A stretch of DNA of 64,000 bases from Aporrectodea caliginosa. Its lineage: Eukaryota > Annelida > Clitellata > Crassiclitellata > Lumbricidae. The notes below the pieces were generated by a model. The model did not search any database, had not been told where the DNA came from, and was given only the letters and a program-made list of their open reading frames with translations. Position numbers and translations under genes: made by a program. Of the stretch, positions 34,068 through 45,519 are shown piece by piece. The stretch is taken from assembly GCA_020284085.1 (NCBI GenBank), contig JACEVL010000090.1:767001-831000 (forward strand), written 5' to 3'. The number at the start of each line of letters is the position of its first letter. The stretch's first letter is position 1.

Positions 34068-37000
34068 ATGGCATTGGGAAGCTTCTTCTTACAGAGTCTG
34101 TGTGTTCTTCTGTTGGTTTCATCAACAGGTGATCAAACCATTAACTAAACTTACTAAATGTGTAAACCAGAATATGGACATGCATTAAAAGAATTCTGAG
34201 TGTAACGCCTCGCTAACGTCGGTCTACTACTTTTGAGAACTTATAAATTACGGTAGTCATAAAAATATTAAATTTATCACTTCATTCAGGAAAGCTGAAC
34301 CTGAGTGCGAAACGAGGTGAACAATACTTTATCACCGGCTGAACATTAGAAATGAATAATTATTTGTTTGTACTTTTGGCAATGTTAAAATCCTGTCCAC
34401 ACCACGTCTTTGAAACTGTTTCTGTGTTGCAAATGAGGACGTTCCGCTGTGGACAAGATAGCACGCCAATTTCTCATTCTGGCGCTGATGATGTCCTTGC
34501 TAGATGGAGGCACGAGAGATTAAACATACGTGATTCATTTCATGCAATTTAATTTATTCTTAAGCTGTATACATAGGTCGATAATAATGAATTAGAATTG
34601 AGGTGAGGTTGTTATCCAAAGAGTGATCGTGATAAGGATTTCCAAATTTAAATATCAATCTTCTTCTTATTTCTCTTCCGTCAGGATGAGGCCCTTATGA
34701 AGCCTCTCCATTGTTCTCTATTCCGTACTATGCTGCCGTATGTCTGATCTTCTGTAGGTCTTCTTGGATTGTCCAAGGTCTTCCGTTGCCTTCTGCTCCT
34801 CTCTCCCTCCACGTGACCGTGTAGCGCCGCATTGGGCAGTCTCTCTCCCGCCATCCGTCTCACGTGTCCGTATCCAAGTCTTTGTCTCCCAATTCTCTCT
34901 TACCGTCTCCTCCGCTCCGAGGTCTTTTCTTGTTTGATCATTCCTTTGTCTCTCCTGCTTCTACCCATGATTCTCCTCAACCACCCCATTACGTTAAATA
35001 TCAATACTGTAAAGCTAAGCTAGAGGCATCAGCTTACTCACGACTCTGCGTCGTGTCTTAGGATTTGTAGAAGTTACGAATTCGGTTGCCAGAGAGACCA
35101 GAGAGATGAGACAGCGCAGCTGCTTAGGCAAGGTTCGTTGAAGATATGAAAGGTTCGACCTATAGGTGCAATTTGTGGAAGAAAGTGGGTTCCAGTCCTT
35201 CACTGGTTGAATCCAAATGCCTGCTGAATTCAGTCGGACGATCCCATATCTTGCAGCTGAAAATAATTTACTGGGAGGCACATGGTCGAATCAAATGTAT
35301 GAAGAAACAAATCCATGAAATGTCTTCAGATGAGAAAACTTGAGGCATCTTAATTGGGAAACTATAATAGGTACCGAAATAATGACCTTAACACAGGAAG
35401 CATTAAACGCTTGCATAGGCCCTATAGGTATGATAGATCTAGAGAATGGATTGCAACTTTTCAGAGTCCGATCCGCCGCTGAGTGCTGTCTTAATTTCGA
35501 AATGTTCATTATGCCTCTGCTCCGAAAGATCCACGTGTCTACGTTTTCTTCAAAACTGATAACATTTTCTGCAACATTGACAACATTTTCTTCAACATTG
35601 ACATCGTTCGGGTTTTTCAGTCACTTTAAAACTGAACAGGGTCTCCTACTTTTCCCTTTTGCGCGAACCTCCACTATGCAGAACCGCGCTTTCTCGGTGG
35701 TAGGTCCCTCGATCTGGAATGGCTTCCCTCTGGAGCTTCTACCTTTTCCTTTTTAGCTGTGCTGGAGTAAGAAGCACCTCTGAGTAGTTTTCTTGCAAAT
35801 GTTCGATATGAATAAATGAGTTATTATACGACTGTAACTGTTTTTCAATTTAAAAAGCCTCGCTCTGGTGCTACATATGTGATTCAGCGACAGATGACAG
35901 TAAAATATGCTTCAAAGGAGGTAGAGTAGAGGTGGGAGGCAAAGAATGTGAAGGTTCTACATCCTGCGCAGTGGAAATTCATTATGCCCAAACACCATGT
36001 AAGATTATATGAATTCTCACGATTATTTAATAATTTCAAGATTCTGATACTCTAATACTCCGTAGTAGACTCTTCATAGTGTAAATCGATTGTGTTTTGG
36101 TGTAGCGTTCAAAAAAAGAAATATCTATATTCTATAATTAATTTTGGGATTGGCAACACTCACATTCAACCAACGTATAACTTATTTTTAACTGTTTTGT
36201 AGCATACGTTGAATATCGTAATCGCCTACCTGCAAAAAATGCAGGAGGTATCTACAAAAACTTGAAATGGTGTAAGATAACGTTGCATCGTATTGCAATC
36301 TAATACAAATAATCTAGCATGACCCAATTTGACCCAGTGAAGTTTAAATTAATCTGATTGAATGTCATTTTTTGAACTTTATGGGGAATTGCCTTGTTGG
36401 CTCTGCTCCATCAAACCTTAGAGATATCCTCATGTCGGTCTCATGACTCTCATCAGTCCCGGGTCGTGACACCTTTCGGTCGGCTGCCCATAGACTTCAA
36501 ATTATTTCTCGTATGCATAAGTTTACAGCTCAATCCAGAAGCTTTCCTATGTCGTAACCACCAGCAGGATTCGCCTTTCTCAAGAACTGTGGCTCAAGTT
36601 CCTCTATTTGCCCCTTTCATAGTTTTGCAAGAGCCTAAAGTCTGTAGTATTTTATATTAATTTCATTGGTTTGCGTTGGGAGCACCACTGATGAGTTTTT
36701 TTCTTGAAGTGGCGCTTAACCAATTTTGGATTACAATTAAAATTACTATCTCATCTTAGTCTATCTAATCAGGAAACTCACAAGAATATGTGTCACATAT
36801 AAGAATTTAAAAAGCAACGAGTTTGAAAATTGCATTAGTTAACTTAAATGTAGGCTTTTTTTACACTAAATGTTTATGAATTGTCAGTTAAAGCTTGTCA
36901 TAACTATGACCCCATTTAAGACTCACTGCCAAGTTTTAAGTGTGCATATATATACAAGTAAGTGTAGTGAATTGCAGCATATTCATATCCCTGTGAGATT

Positions 37001-37875
37001 ACCTCCAGTTAAATTTCCACAAAATTTAGGCGAATATTTACATGAATAGATAATTTTGCATGATATAATCGATGCACATGGCTCCAGTGTGGGTAAACAA
37101 GAGACATGCAAAGTTCTCAGAGGCGGTTCAGACCTGATAACATAAGATGACGGCTGAATAGTTTGACGTTCACACTCGGGTGTTGAAGAAGCAGTGAAAC
37201 GACCGGCATGAACATATAGAGCAGCCTGTTCAAGATCGAAGAGTAGGCCATGGTGAAACTACCCTATTGTACTGCGGATAATGGGACGGAGGACCAACCA
37301 GATCACTTTCCGCATATTCATATCGACAGCCTATATTCACATGCTCTGAGAATGGAAATTTCAGATTCAGAATCACAACCAGGTTAAGTACAGAAGTTAA
37401 GAAGGAGACCTTTGGAAAGGTGCAAGCTATTATTATGTCCTTTTGAGCTGCCGATGGTTTCCAAGCCAACTCAGTTACTCAGTAGGAGTTCTATTATTTG
37501 GAAAACAGCTGGCGATATCTAAACTCCGACGTGATTGCGCTCCCATTTAGGTATTTCTCTATACGAGCATGTTTAGCAACTTCCACGCGGCTTGGAAGCA
37601 GTCGTATTGTTATGTTTCAAAATGTTTACAAAAATGTTTACAAGAACTAATTAAAATTGTAGCCTAATGTTACATTCTGATTTCTTTTTATAGATGGTCC
37701 TCAGTATAAAGTCAGAGTTCAGAGAAAATGCCACAGCTCAAACCCAACGAGCGATGGGAAAAACTGCACAACTACGTACGACGATACAACAAAAGTCACG
37801 CTGAAAAAGTGTATTATTTGGTGCCTGAAAGAAAATTGCAACTCCCAATATTTGATGGATCCTGACGTGTACTAA
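34068..37875 (+). CDS. Ly6/uPAR-like secreted three-finger protein B (three exons)
   Basis: Exons are 34068-34128 (signal peptide MALGSFFLQSLCVLLLVSST), 35858-35998 and 37694-37875, phase-1 GT-AG introns; 384 nt, 127 aa. Exon 2 reads WCYICDSATDDSKICFKGGR and on to SC (C1-C5). Exon 3 carries C6-C10 ending CIIWCLKENCNSQ; exactly ten cysteines. No GPI-type tail. The signal peptide is almost identical to that of gene C, but exons 2 and 3 are much more diverged from A and C than A and C are from each other, so the promoter and exon 1 may have been homogenised. A DD37D transposon lies 90 bp after the stop codon, likely inside the 3' UTR. Confidence 0.82.
34670..34890 (-). mobile_element. LINE C-terminal fragment (RTE/Jockey-like)
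   Basis: The minus strand reads RMAGERLPNAALHGHVEGER, then SRRQRKTLDNPR and NREQWRGFIRASS, the usual end of endonuclease-RT LINE proteins of the GHV.R...RSRGR.R type. Lies in intron 1 of gene B. Confidence 0.75.
35630..35825 (+). mobile_element. CR1-like LINE 3' fragment
   Basis: MQNRAFSVVGPSIWNGFPLE is followed by GAAGCACCTCTGAGTAG and an AATAAATGAGTT tail. Ends 35 bp before the acceptor of exon 2 of gene B. Confidence 0.8.
36390..36745 (+). mobile_element. CR1-like LINE 3' fragment, decayed
   Basis: The 3' end GGGAGCACCACTGATGAG...GAAGTGGCGCTTAACC at 36679-36722 matches the LINE ends elsewhere. The upstream frame from 36394 is only loosely like the LHWLP...RISYRI region. In intron 2 of gene B. 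Confidence 0.5.
37180..37480 (-). mobile_element. CR1-like LINE thumb fragment
   Basis: Minus-strand pieces WKPSAAQKD, LNLKFPFSEHVNIGCRYEYA and VRPLLS-like blocks match the thumb region that follows motif C (LDQELSLSQHVNLICRSCYY at 21218-21280). In intron 2 of gene B, opposite strand. Confidence 0.55.
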
Positions 37876-37965
37876 AACGAACTCAATTCAATCACATGTC
37901 TAATTGGAAAAATCAGTTTTATTCGTCTAAGTGTAAGAAACCATCGACATTTAAGGCAATGTATA

Positions 37966-39336
37966 CACTGTGTCCGTGAAAAATCCGACCCCCACAGATG
38001 TGGTTAAAAAAACTATAGTAGATAATAATCGATTTAAAAAAATACAAAAGCATTTTCATCTTGACATACTTACAAACGAAATTCTTTTAATGTATTAACG
38101 GCCCCGTTTAAACTTACGTCATAGTGACGTATTTGAGTTTTATATTTTGTAAACAAAGTTGCAAGAAAATGGCGTTTAGCGAGGAAGACAAAATTGTTAT
38201 AAAATTTTTACGCCAAAACAAGAAATATGGAGCCAAGAAGTTTCTGAAAAATTTCCGAACAAGGGTTGGACATTAGGTGGACTAAAGTACCTTATACGAA
38301 AAATTTATCACCTAAGCGTCGCAAGGGTAGCGGTAGACCGAGAGTTGCACGGACAACTGAAAATATCGAAAAAGTTGAGGATCTCGTTTTAAGTCACTAA
38401 GACTGCGACCTCAATCACATCTAACGCTAAGAGAAATCGCTCGAGAGACTGGAATTGTCTTCAGTGCACGAAATTGTCAAAAATGACCTTCATCTAAAGT
38501 GTTTAAAGAAAAGACGAGCGACTGAATTAACAGAAGCCAACAAGGAAGCACGGCTCGAGCGTTCAAGGATTTTGTTACTAGTTCTCGCTATCCTGATGAA
38601 ATGGTAAACTTTATTTGGTTTACAGACGAAAAGTTGTTTACCATCGCCACACCAACAGAACAGTCAAAATGATCGTCTGTACGTTGCCACCGGAACTCGG
38701 AAGAAAAACATCCCAGCTAATCGTTTGCTTAGTACTCGCCCAACATTTCAGTAATGGTTTCAGTTGGTGCATCTGCTCTTGGTAAAACAGACATACATTT
38801 CATAGAACCTGGCGTTAAAATAAATGGAGCTTACTATCGAGATTCTTTGTTGTTGGAAAAATTATTACCTGATATCAGGCAATATTCAGATTACTACACA
38901 TTTCAACAAGATGGTGCTCCAGCTCACCGAGCACGTGAAACTTTCGAACTGCTGAGATAAAGGAGACTCCAGATTTTTACCTCCAAGCTTTGGCCTCCAA
39001 ACAGTCGACTTAAATCCTGTTGATTATAAAATTTGGGGAATAATGCAGGAGAAGGTATACAAGACAAAGGTCATATTCGAGCATGAAACATTGAAGAACT
39101 CGTGAGCGAATTGTTAATGCTTGGGATGAATTTGATCAACTGGTCGACGATGCTGCCGTTAGTCACGGCGTGTGCGTCTCGTAGCTTGTGTTGAAGCCAA
39201 TGGCGGACATTTTGAACATAAATTATAGATCACTAATATTTCAGGATTAACTTGTTTTTGGAATTTTAAAAATTGATGACAATTTACTAGTTCTTCATTC
39301 GTATCTCAGGGGGTCGGAAACCATCCGGACACAGTG
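37966..39336 (+). mobile_element. decayed full-length mariner-like element, DD37D type
   Basis: The ends CACTGTGTCCG...CCGACCCCC occur in inverted form at 37966 and 39336. The transposase relic starts at 38169 (MAFSEEDKIVIKFLRQNKKY) and ends at 39228, with many frameshifts and stops. The best block is 38754-38943 (FIEPGVKINGAYYRD, FQQDGAPAHRARE), and the WPPNS region follows a stop. A closely related element lies at 55272-56274. The third catalytic box is too damaged to read here; DD37D is inferred from that relative. Confidence 0.82.
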
Positions 39337-39664
39337 TGTATGTAGTTCACGTGAGACATATCCACTGATAAATGAACAATACGTTTCGAATATATTATTA
39401 TTAAACATTGCCAATTCAATCCAAGTTTTCAGATATTTCAAAGTGTCCAAATAGCATCACTCCACTGTCCACATCAAGTCATATAGGCCTAGTCCAGAAA
39501 TATAAACACCCCAAAAGGCTTAACCTCTAATATTTTAACACCTAAACGATGCTGGTTTTGATGCTGGCTAATTAATTAATTGATTCCTGTACTAAACTGC
39601 CAGTTCCATAGGTGTCCATATTGTCTTCACAGTGTTGTACAGTACATAACAACAACTTATCGAC

Positions 39665-39667
<3 letters not shown>

Positions 39668-39712
<45 letters not shown>
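39668..39712. repeat. (CA)n microsatellite
   Basis: About 22 CA units, followed at 39940-40130 by degenerate CACT/CTCG tetranucleotide-rich sequence. Confidence 0.95.
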
Positions 39713-39714
<2 letters not shown>

Positions 39715-39739
39715 ACAACTACACACTAACACTATTTAA

Positions 39740-40735
39740 GGTACAGTCATACTGTGCATTAGAAGACTTCGGCAGTCAGCACATCTTGTGATTCTCGACC
39801 ACTGAATAAACCACTCCAAGGAGATTTTTCAATGGGCTCTGATTTACTCAGTAGCAAAAACAAGCAACGATACCTCGTGCTCCAGCATCACTTCCACCTG
39901 TGTCAGGTCGAAGTCTCAGCATCAGTCCACACTCCACAACCATCTGTTCATCTCACATCACTCAATTACACTCACTTACTTAAGCGCTCATTTATTAACT
40001 AGCTCACACTTGCTCACTCGCTCGCACACTCACTCGCTCGCCCACTGACAACCTCAAACTCACCCACTAACCCACTGACTCACTGACTCGTAATCACTCA
40101 CTCACGCAATGACTTACTGTACTCGCTCAGTCAAGTTTGAAGCGCATAAACAAACGCCAGACCACAGTGTCACCTATGTGGGTGCGAAGCATCTTGTGTA
40201 GTAGTAGGCATACCTGCATCTCATTTAGCTGAAGATGTACGTAGTTTTTGTTATCATTGTATTTTTTTATTTTCAAGAAAACGATTGTGCCACCCAGACT
40301 TTGCAGAATAAATGGACATAGCCCAGAAAAAGGCCCCAGATAGTCTAAACCCCGTAACAGGCGGACCATGTCTTGTTATAGGATGCCGTGATAACACACT
40401 CTGACCGCGTCTTGCCTTCCATCCGCATCGGCCTCAGCTGCCGGTGTCCAGTGGTAGTCTACTCCTAAATGTCTCCACCAGGAGACTCTATTTCGAAACA
40501 GATTCTTTCCGGTGGATCTGTTTCAGAATAAATTCGCTCTTACCGGATACTATAATTATTCTAAACAAAGTTTTCGAGGGAAAGAATATTTCATTCTCCG
40601 TTGAAATAAACTCTCCCGGGAAGATTATTTCAGCGCGAGAGAGGTTACAGTGACATCATAATATACAAAATCGTTTGGACAATCTAAATAGTTATTGTTT
40701 CCCACGACACTAGGAAATCTATAGTTTAAAGTAGG
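39740..40735. other. intergenic DNA with CACT-rich low complexity
   Basis: 39940-40130 is dominated by ACTCACT, CTCGCTCG and CACTGACT words. The remainder has no recognised gene or element. Confidence 0.5.
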
Positions 40736-40743
40736 CCAACGCA

Positions 40744-41675
40744 CAGTGATGGGGAAAATACTTCTTGAAAGTATTTTGCGTATAAGTAAGTATAAATACT
40801 TTATCACAAAAGTATTTAAAATACAAAGTATAAAATACTAGTCTGGTAAAACTATTTTAAATACTAAGTACAAATAGTTTGTGCCGAAGTTTATCACAGA
40901 TAAGAAAGTCATATAAAAATTGAGACTCAAACTCTTAATATAGAATTTTGAACACCAGCAAAAATATTTATCCAGTTCAGCATTCTTTATATGGTACTTA
41001 GGAATTGGCCTTAATTATCAGCAGTTATGATTTTTTCAACGGTTTTCGAAGACTGTGTTTCTGCTGATATTGTTCCAGTTTTGAGCATTTTGCCAGGGAA
41101 CTTCTTTTCATATGCTTGTAGGTACCAATGTCACCAGTCTAAATCTTCTGGAAATCATTTGCCACTATCAGATTCAATGTATGAATTGCACAGCACATAT
41201 TTTTGGCAAGAATATGTCAATGGTATTATCTGAAGAGGACAAAATTGTGTTAATGTCTAATGGAATTAATTGATCCATTCCATCATCTGCACTATCATCA
41301 AACTCATCATCAACACTTGAAGGGCAGCCAGCAGTATGGTGACTTTGCACTTCTGGCTCATGTTCTGCCTTCTGATATGCTGAAAATGCTTGAACGATGT
41401 TAGACCCATTGTCTGTGACAGTGGAGGTGATGTTTTAGTGGTTAAGGCCAATGTCTGAATGCTTTGTTAATTGTTATTAATGAGATATAAAAGTAGGCCT
41501 ATTTTTAAAAAGTATTTTAGCATTATAATTTAAAGTACAAAATATTACCAAAAAAGTATTTTAAGTAAAAGTATAAATACTTGATCACAAAAGTATTTTA
41601 AATACAGTACAAAATAATAGATTGCATTTAAAATACTATTTTAAATACTAGTATTTAAAATACTTCCCATCACTG
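40744..41675 (-). mobile_element. hAT element fragment with perfect 8-bp target duplication
   Basis: CCAACGCA occurs at 40736-40743 and 41676-41683. The ends CAGTGATGGGGAAAATACTT and (inverted) CAGTGATGGGAAGTATTT form TIRs, with AGTATTTTAAATACT-rich subterminal repeats on both sides. The minus strand interior reads ATVTDNGSNIVQAFSAYQ-like sequence (about 41425-41370) and SHHTAGCPSSVDDEF, the core of a hAT transposase. Only a small central part is left, so non-autonomous. Confidence 0.88.
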
Positions 41676-41699
41676 CCAACGCATAACGGCAGATATATT

Positions 41700-42300
41700 A
41701 TGTATTTATGTTAGGACTATTCATCTGGAGATTCTTTTTGGTAATTTAAGTAAACAACGTTTCAAATCAGTCTTATTCAAGAAAATTATTTTGTACTGTT
41801 TTACAAAGTAGTACTTATTAATGGAACTTATAGCCAACATAATATTATAACTAATATTGAAGTCTATGGTGAAATAAACAAGAGAATGAGTTTATGGACG
41901 TCTTGTGACAGCAAAGGTCTTTGTCGTCTTCCCTTTGTTGTTGATTCTGTGGTGATTGTCTTTGTACGAGATCTTTATATTACAGGACGAGGAGTTTGGC
42001 CGGGATCTTCCGCGATGTTATCCATTTCGAGTCTCCAAGCTGGTTCTTTGATGCCCTTTTTCGTTATCTACAACGCTAGTATATAACGCTACTATATATT
42101 TACATTAATAGGATTTTTTAAATTATTTGTTTATTTATATTTTTTGGCTTTTTTGAGTTTTTAAACTACACGTTTAAATTGTTACATACACAATTTACTT
42201 ACACAGGGTTATGCATGATATCATATTAGAAAACATTTACACGTGTGCACAGTCATCTACATTTATGCATAAATGCCTAAGTAATACGTAATATATAATT
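41700..42300. other. AT-rich intergenic DNA
   Basis: A 66-codon frame at 41886-42086 has no recognisable motif. No element ends seen. Confidence 0.4.
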
Positions 42301-42309
42301 CATAAACCC

Positions 42310-42660
42310 ACTGTTTTGGTCGAAGCAGAGGAAATCCACTTCTCTTAGAGAATCTTTCCATCGCTGATCTCACCAATGATTCTTACCAGCTTCTTCTGCA
42401 GACCTGTCAACCGGAGGCTGTTCGTTGTGCTGCAGTTCTTGGCACTTGTTGCGGATGGTTTGGCTGATGTTCTTCCGTGTGTATTCTAAGAGGAGGTGAT
42501 CGATGGTGTCCGGGAAGTCACAATCCTCTCAGTTTCCGTCAGGGTGGATGTTGATCTTGTGAAGCCACTGGTTCAGCAGCACTCAAACCCAAGCGTAGTC
42601 TCGTTATCTGGAATTCTTGTTTCTACGGAGTATCTATGTAGGCCTACTTGATTCTGATGG
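42310..42660 (-). mobile_element. possible LINE C-terminal fragment
   Basis: The minus strand gives INIHPDGN, then DCDFPDTIDHLLLEYTRKN and KCQELQHN, like the CxxC...EHLLLxC knuckle at the end of Jockey/I-type LINE proteins, with first-position losses. Weak call. Confidence 0.4.
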
Positions 42661-43059
42661 ACACTAGTGTCTTGATCCATGTGCTGAAGACTCCCTTCTG
42701 ACATTATGTTACCTTGCTGACAAAAAAAAACAAAATGTCTGTCACTTTTGAAATACGTACTGCTTCATTTTCCCGCTCATTTGCTTTCTCTCGATGCACG
42801 TAATGAAGTTGACTGTCGGTAGCTGGGGTGCCTGTGGTTAGGAAACCAAAATGTGATGCAGGACAGCTTCAATAAAATATTTATTCAGACAAACATTTGC
42901 TGATACCTTCAAACGAGTATGATTATAATAATCTTTCTAGGAAAAATGCAAGCTGTTCTATGGAAATAATTGTCTTGAAAATACAGTGCAAGATTGATTG
43001 TCTGGTATATAAACTGGTTTATCCATTACCTTTTCATGGTAATGGTAATCGCAAATTTA

Positions 43060-43230
43060 TGTACGTATAAGTGTCAAGATCTTCAATTCAATGCGCTGTG
43101 CATTATCTTCCACTGCAGTTCCTTCCATATGAATTTTGAGATATGCCGAAAACTTGGTATGCCACCGATCAAGCGAGCAGCGGCATTTGATGTCTAAAGT
43201 AATACTGGGCAAAATCACCTTTAGATAAAT
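43060..43230 (-). mobile_element. CR1-like LINE shard
   Basis: TCAAGATCTTCAATTCAATG and the next 100 bp, including GGTATGCCACCGATC, correspond to 30390-30500 of the LINE in gene E, in the same orientation. Confidence 0.5.
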
Positions 43231-43859
43231 GGCGAAGAAATGTGTGGAAGATATGATTAGCTTACACTTAATTGCGGTCGAAATGGTGCAGAATGGTTTT
43301 ACAAAATAATCAAAAAGATGGCAGACCTACTGTACTGTTTCAGCATTGATACATTCATCTGTACTTTGATAATCAAGTGCACGACAATAGAGTTTAGGAC
43401 TCTCAAGTCCGGATTTGATATGGAAATCAACAAAAACAGCCAGAGTATAACAACCAGCCCCACGGCTGGGGTGGCTGTAACACTAGATAGGCTAAATTGT
43501 ACAAAAACTTCAAACAGTGTTAAATTTGGCAAAAGCCGCATTTAATCTAAAGCAGGCATATTCTCAATGTTTGGGTTGAGAACTAAAATTACAAATGTGA
43601 ATTCTGAAGAGTTTTCGCCAATAAATGAGATTCCTTCACAGATTTTGTAATCTTCACAGATTTTAAGTCTTCATAAACTTAAAGTCTTCACTGTTCTTCG
43701 CAGACTTCCTCTCAAAACCCCTTCTCAGAATTCTAGTGCATTAACAGTGAGTCACTCGCTCTTTTTTGAGTTACTCTATGAAGTGTGGCACTAGTTGGAA
43801 AGCTGCAGTGGGCACTGTGAAACACGTAGGACTGATATTGATCATCTATGCACAGTTGC

Positions 43860-44490
43860 ACACTGCCAGCACAGAGTATCTTTAATCTTCTGAGGTCATT
43901 CTTCGGTGTCACTAAGCTTAGTTATGTTTTCATGCAGCGCCTCCTGCCACTGTATTTAAATGCTGTCACGGTTGGACCACATAATGAGGGAAGGGCTAGA
44001 AAGCACCATTAACATAACCTCAATAATCACCATTGGATGCAGTCTTTATTCTCCATTCGAAAGAGCGGACTGGGTATGAGACGAGTGCAATCGCTTTCTT
44101 CAGCAGCCTATTTGGCCTCAACTGCGGCCACATTGAAAGAAAACCCTTAGTGCTATCCAAAACGCCAATCACCCGTCTGTTTCAATCACCATTGTCTAAC
44201 TGGCCTCGACGAGTCGACTAGGCCATGCCCAACAATGTTGGTTGTAATAATTTTCTCTGTTGAACCGGGAAAATAACGGCAAAAATAGTACACAGCAATA
44301 AATTTAAAATGAATATAAATGCTACTGTTTCAGTAGTGATATTATCAGACTGTACTTTGATACTCCAGTGCATTACAGTTATTTGGCTCATAGTACGCAA
44401 CTGATAAGGAAACCACCAGATGCTTCTTTGAATTTGAAACAACAAAAAAGTTAATGTTTTGTTGCATTTCATCTATCTTGATGGAATACC
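43860..44490 (+). repeat. upstream repeat, copy 3 (first of two before gene C)
   Basis: CACTGCCAGCACAGAGTATC, CGCCTCCTGCCACTG, ATGCTGTCAC and then the CTGTACTTTGATACTCCAGT block match 16260-16800 before gene A. Confidence 0.65.
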
Positions 44491-44497
44491 TTTTTCA

Positions 44498-44700
44498 GAC
44501 TACGACGTTATCTTTCCGTAACGAATTTCAAACAACTCGCTTTCCAAAGGTTTTCTGCTACAGACAAGATAATGCGCGAAGTAAGAGCGTTTCTGATGAA
44601 AATCTGTTACAGCGGCTGGAAATCAGACACTTTAATTTATGTCTTTTGAGTACATTAATGTCCTTTGGACACACGACGGTGCAAAGTATCGTAGCCTATC
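44498..44700 (+). promoter_or_regulatory. orphan copy of the shared promoter module
   Basis: Has TTTCCGTAACGAATTTC, AAGGTTTTCTGCTACAGACA, AGATAA (44567-44572) and GCGCGAAG as at A, C and E. The TATA box position reads GTACATTAAT and no signal-peptide exon follows before the next repeat begins at about 44740. A promoter without a gene, about 0.8 kb upstream of the working C promoter. Confidence 0.6.
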
Positions 44701-44739
44701 GTAGGGCTATCTAATAAATCGCCGCTCGCAGAAGGACTT

Positions 44740-45270
44740 TTCAGAGGCTCTCTCAGCACAGAAGCCCCGGGGAAAAGAAACTCCATTAAAGAGCGAGAGA
44801 CCGATAAGGAAAACCAGTCACTAGTTTAGCCCTTATTTGGTCTGATCTACGGTCACTTGGAAACTTCAAACCTGCCTTGATGAGACCAGGCCCAACAATG
44901 TCGTTTGTAGTCATTGTCTACGCTGAGCAAGAGAAACTTATCCCGCGTATTCCGCGTGTTTTATAAGTTTTGTGAGGCTCCCTTTAAACGGAATGCCTGT
45001 GTAACGGCGCCATATAAATCGTCGTTATTATTATTATTTATATTTCAATAGCGGTAATAATAGTACATAGTAATTATTTAAAAAGAATTATAAACGCTAC
45101 TTTTTTGTCAATGATATATTAGACTGTACTTTGATATTCCAGTGCAATACAGTTATATGGCTCATAGTCCGCCACTGATAAGGAACCACCAGATATTTCT
45201 TTCAATTTGAAACCACAGAAAAGTTAAATTAATGTCTTGTTGTATTTTATGTATCTTGGTGGAATTCCTC
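44740..45270 (+). repeat. upstream repeat, copy 4 (next to gene C)
   Basis: Contains GATCTACGGTCACTTGGAAA, GGCGCCATATAAATCGTCGT with an ATT tail, and the TTTGATATTCCAGTGCAATA block, as before gene B. Confidence 0.6.
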
Positions 45271-45277
45271 TTTTCAG

Positions 45278-45441
45278 ACTACGAAGTAATCTTTCCGTAA
45301 TGAATTTGAAACCACTCGTTTTATAAAAAGTTATCTGCTACAGCAAAGATAACGCGCGAAGTAAAATCGTTTTGATGTGAATCCGTTCGAGCGGCAGTGA
45401 AAAACACACGCTTTAATTTACGTCTTTTGAGAGTATAATAG
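45278..45441 (+). promoter_or_regulatory. shared Ly6-cluster promoter module, gene C copy
   Basis: TTTCCGTAATGAATTTG, TTATC (45331-45335) and GATAA (45348-45352) as an inverted pair, CGCGCGAAG, then a TATAATA box at 45434-45440, 80 bp before the start codon. Confidence 0.62.
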
Positions 45442-45519
45442 ACGTTCGTTCCGTTGGACACACGACGGCGCTATCGGTTCTTCGCTGAAATCACCGAAAG
45501 TTCAACTGTGTTGTCGAGT

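Noticed and set aside
43318..43545. Small protein gene with several cysteines
   Set aside because: Cysteines do not follow a Ly6 or other known spacing, and no splice partners or promoter module are present.
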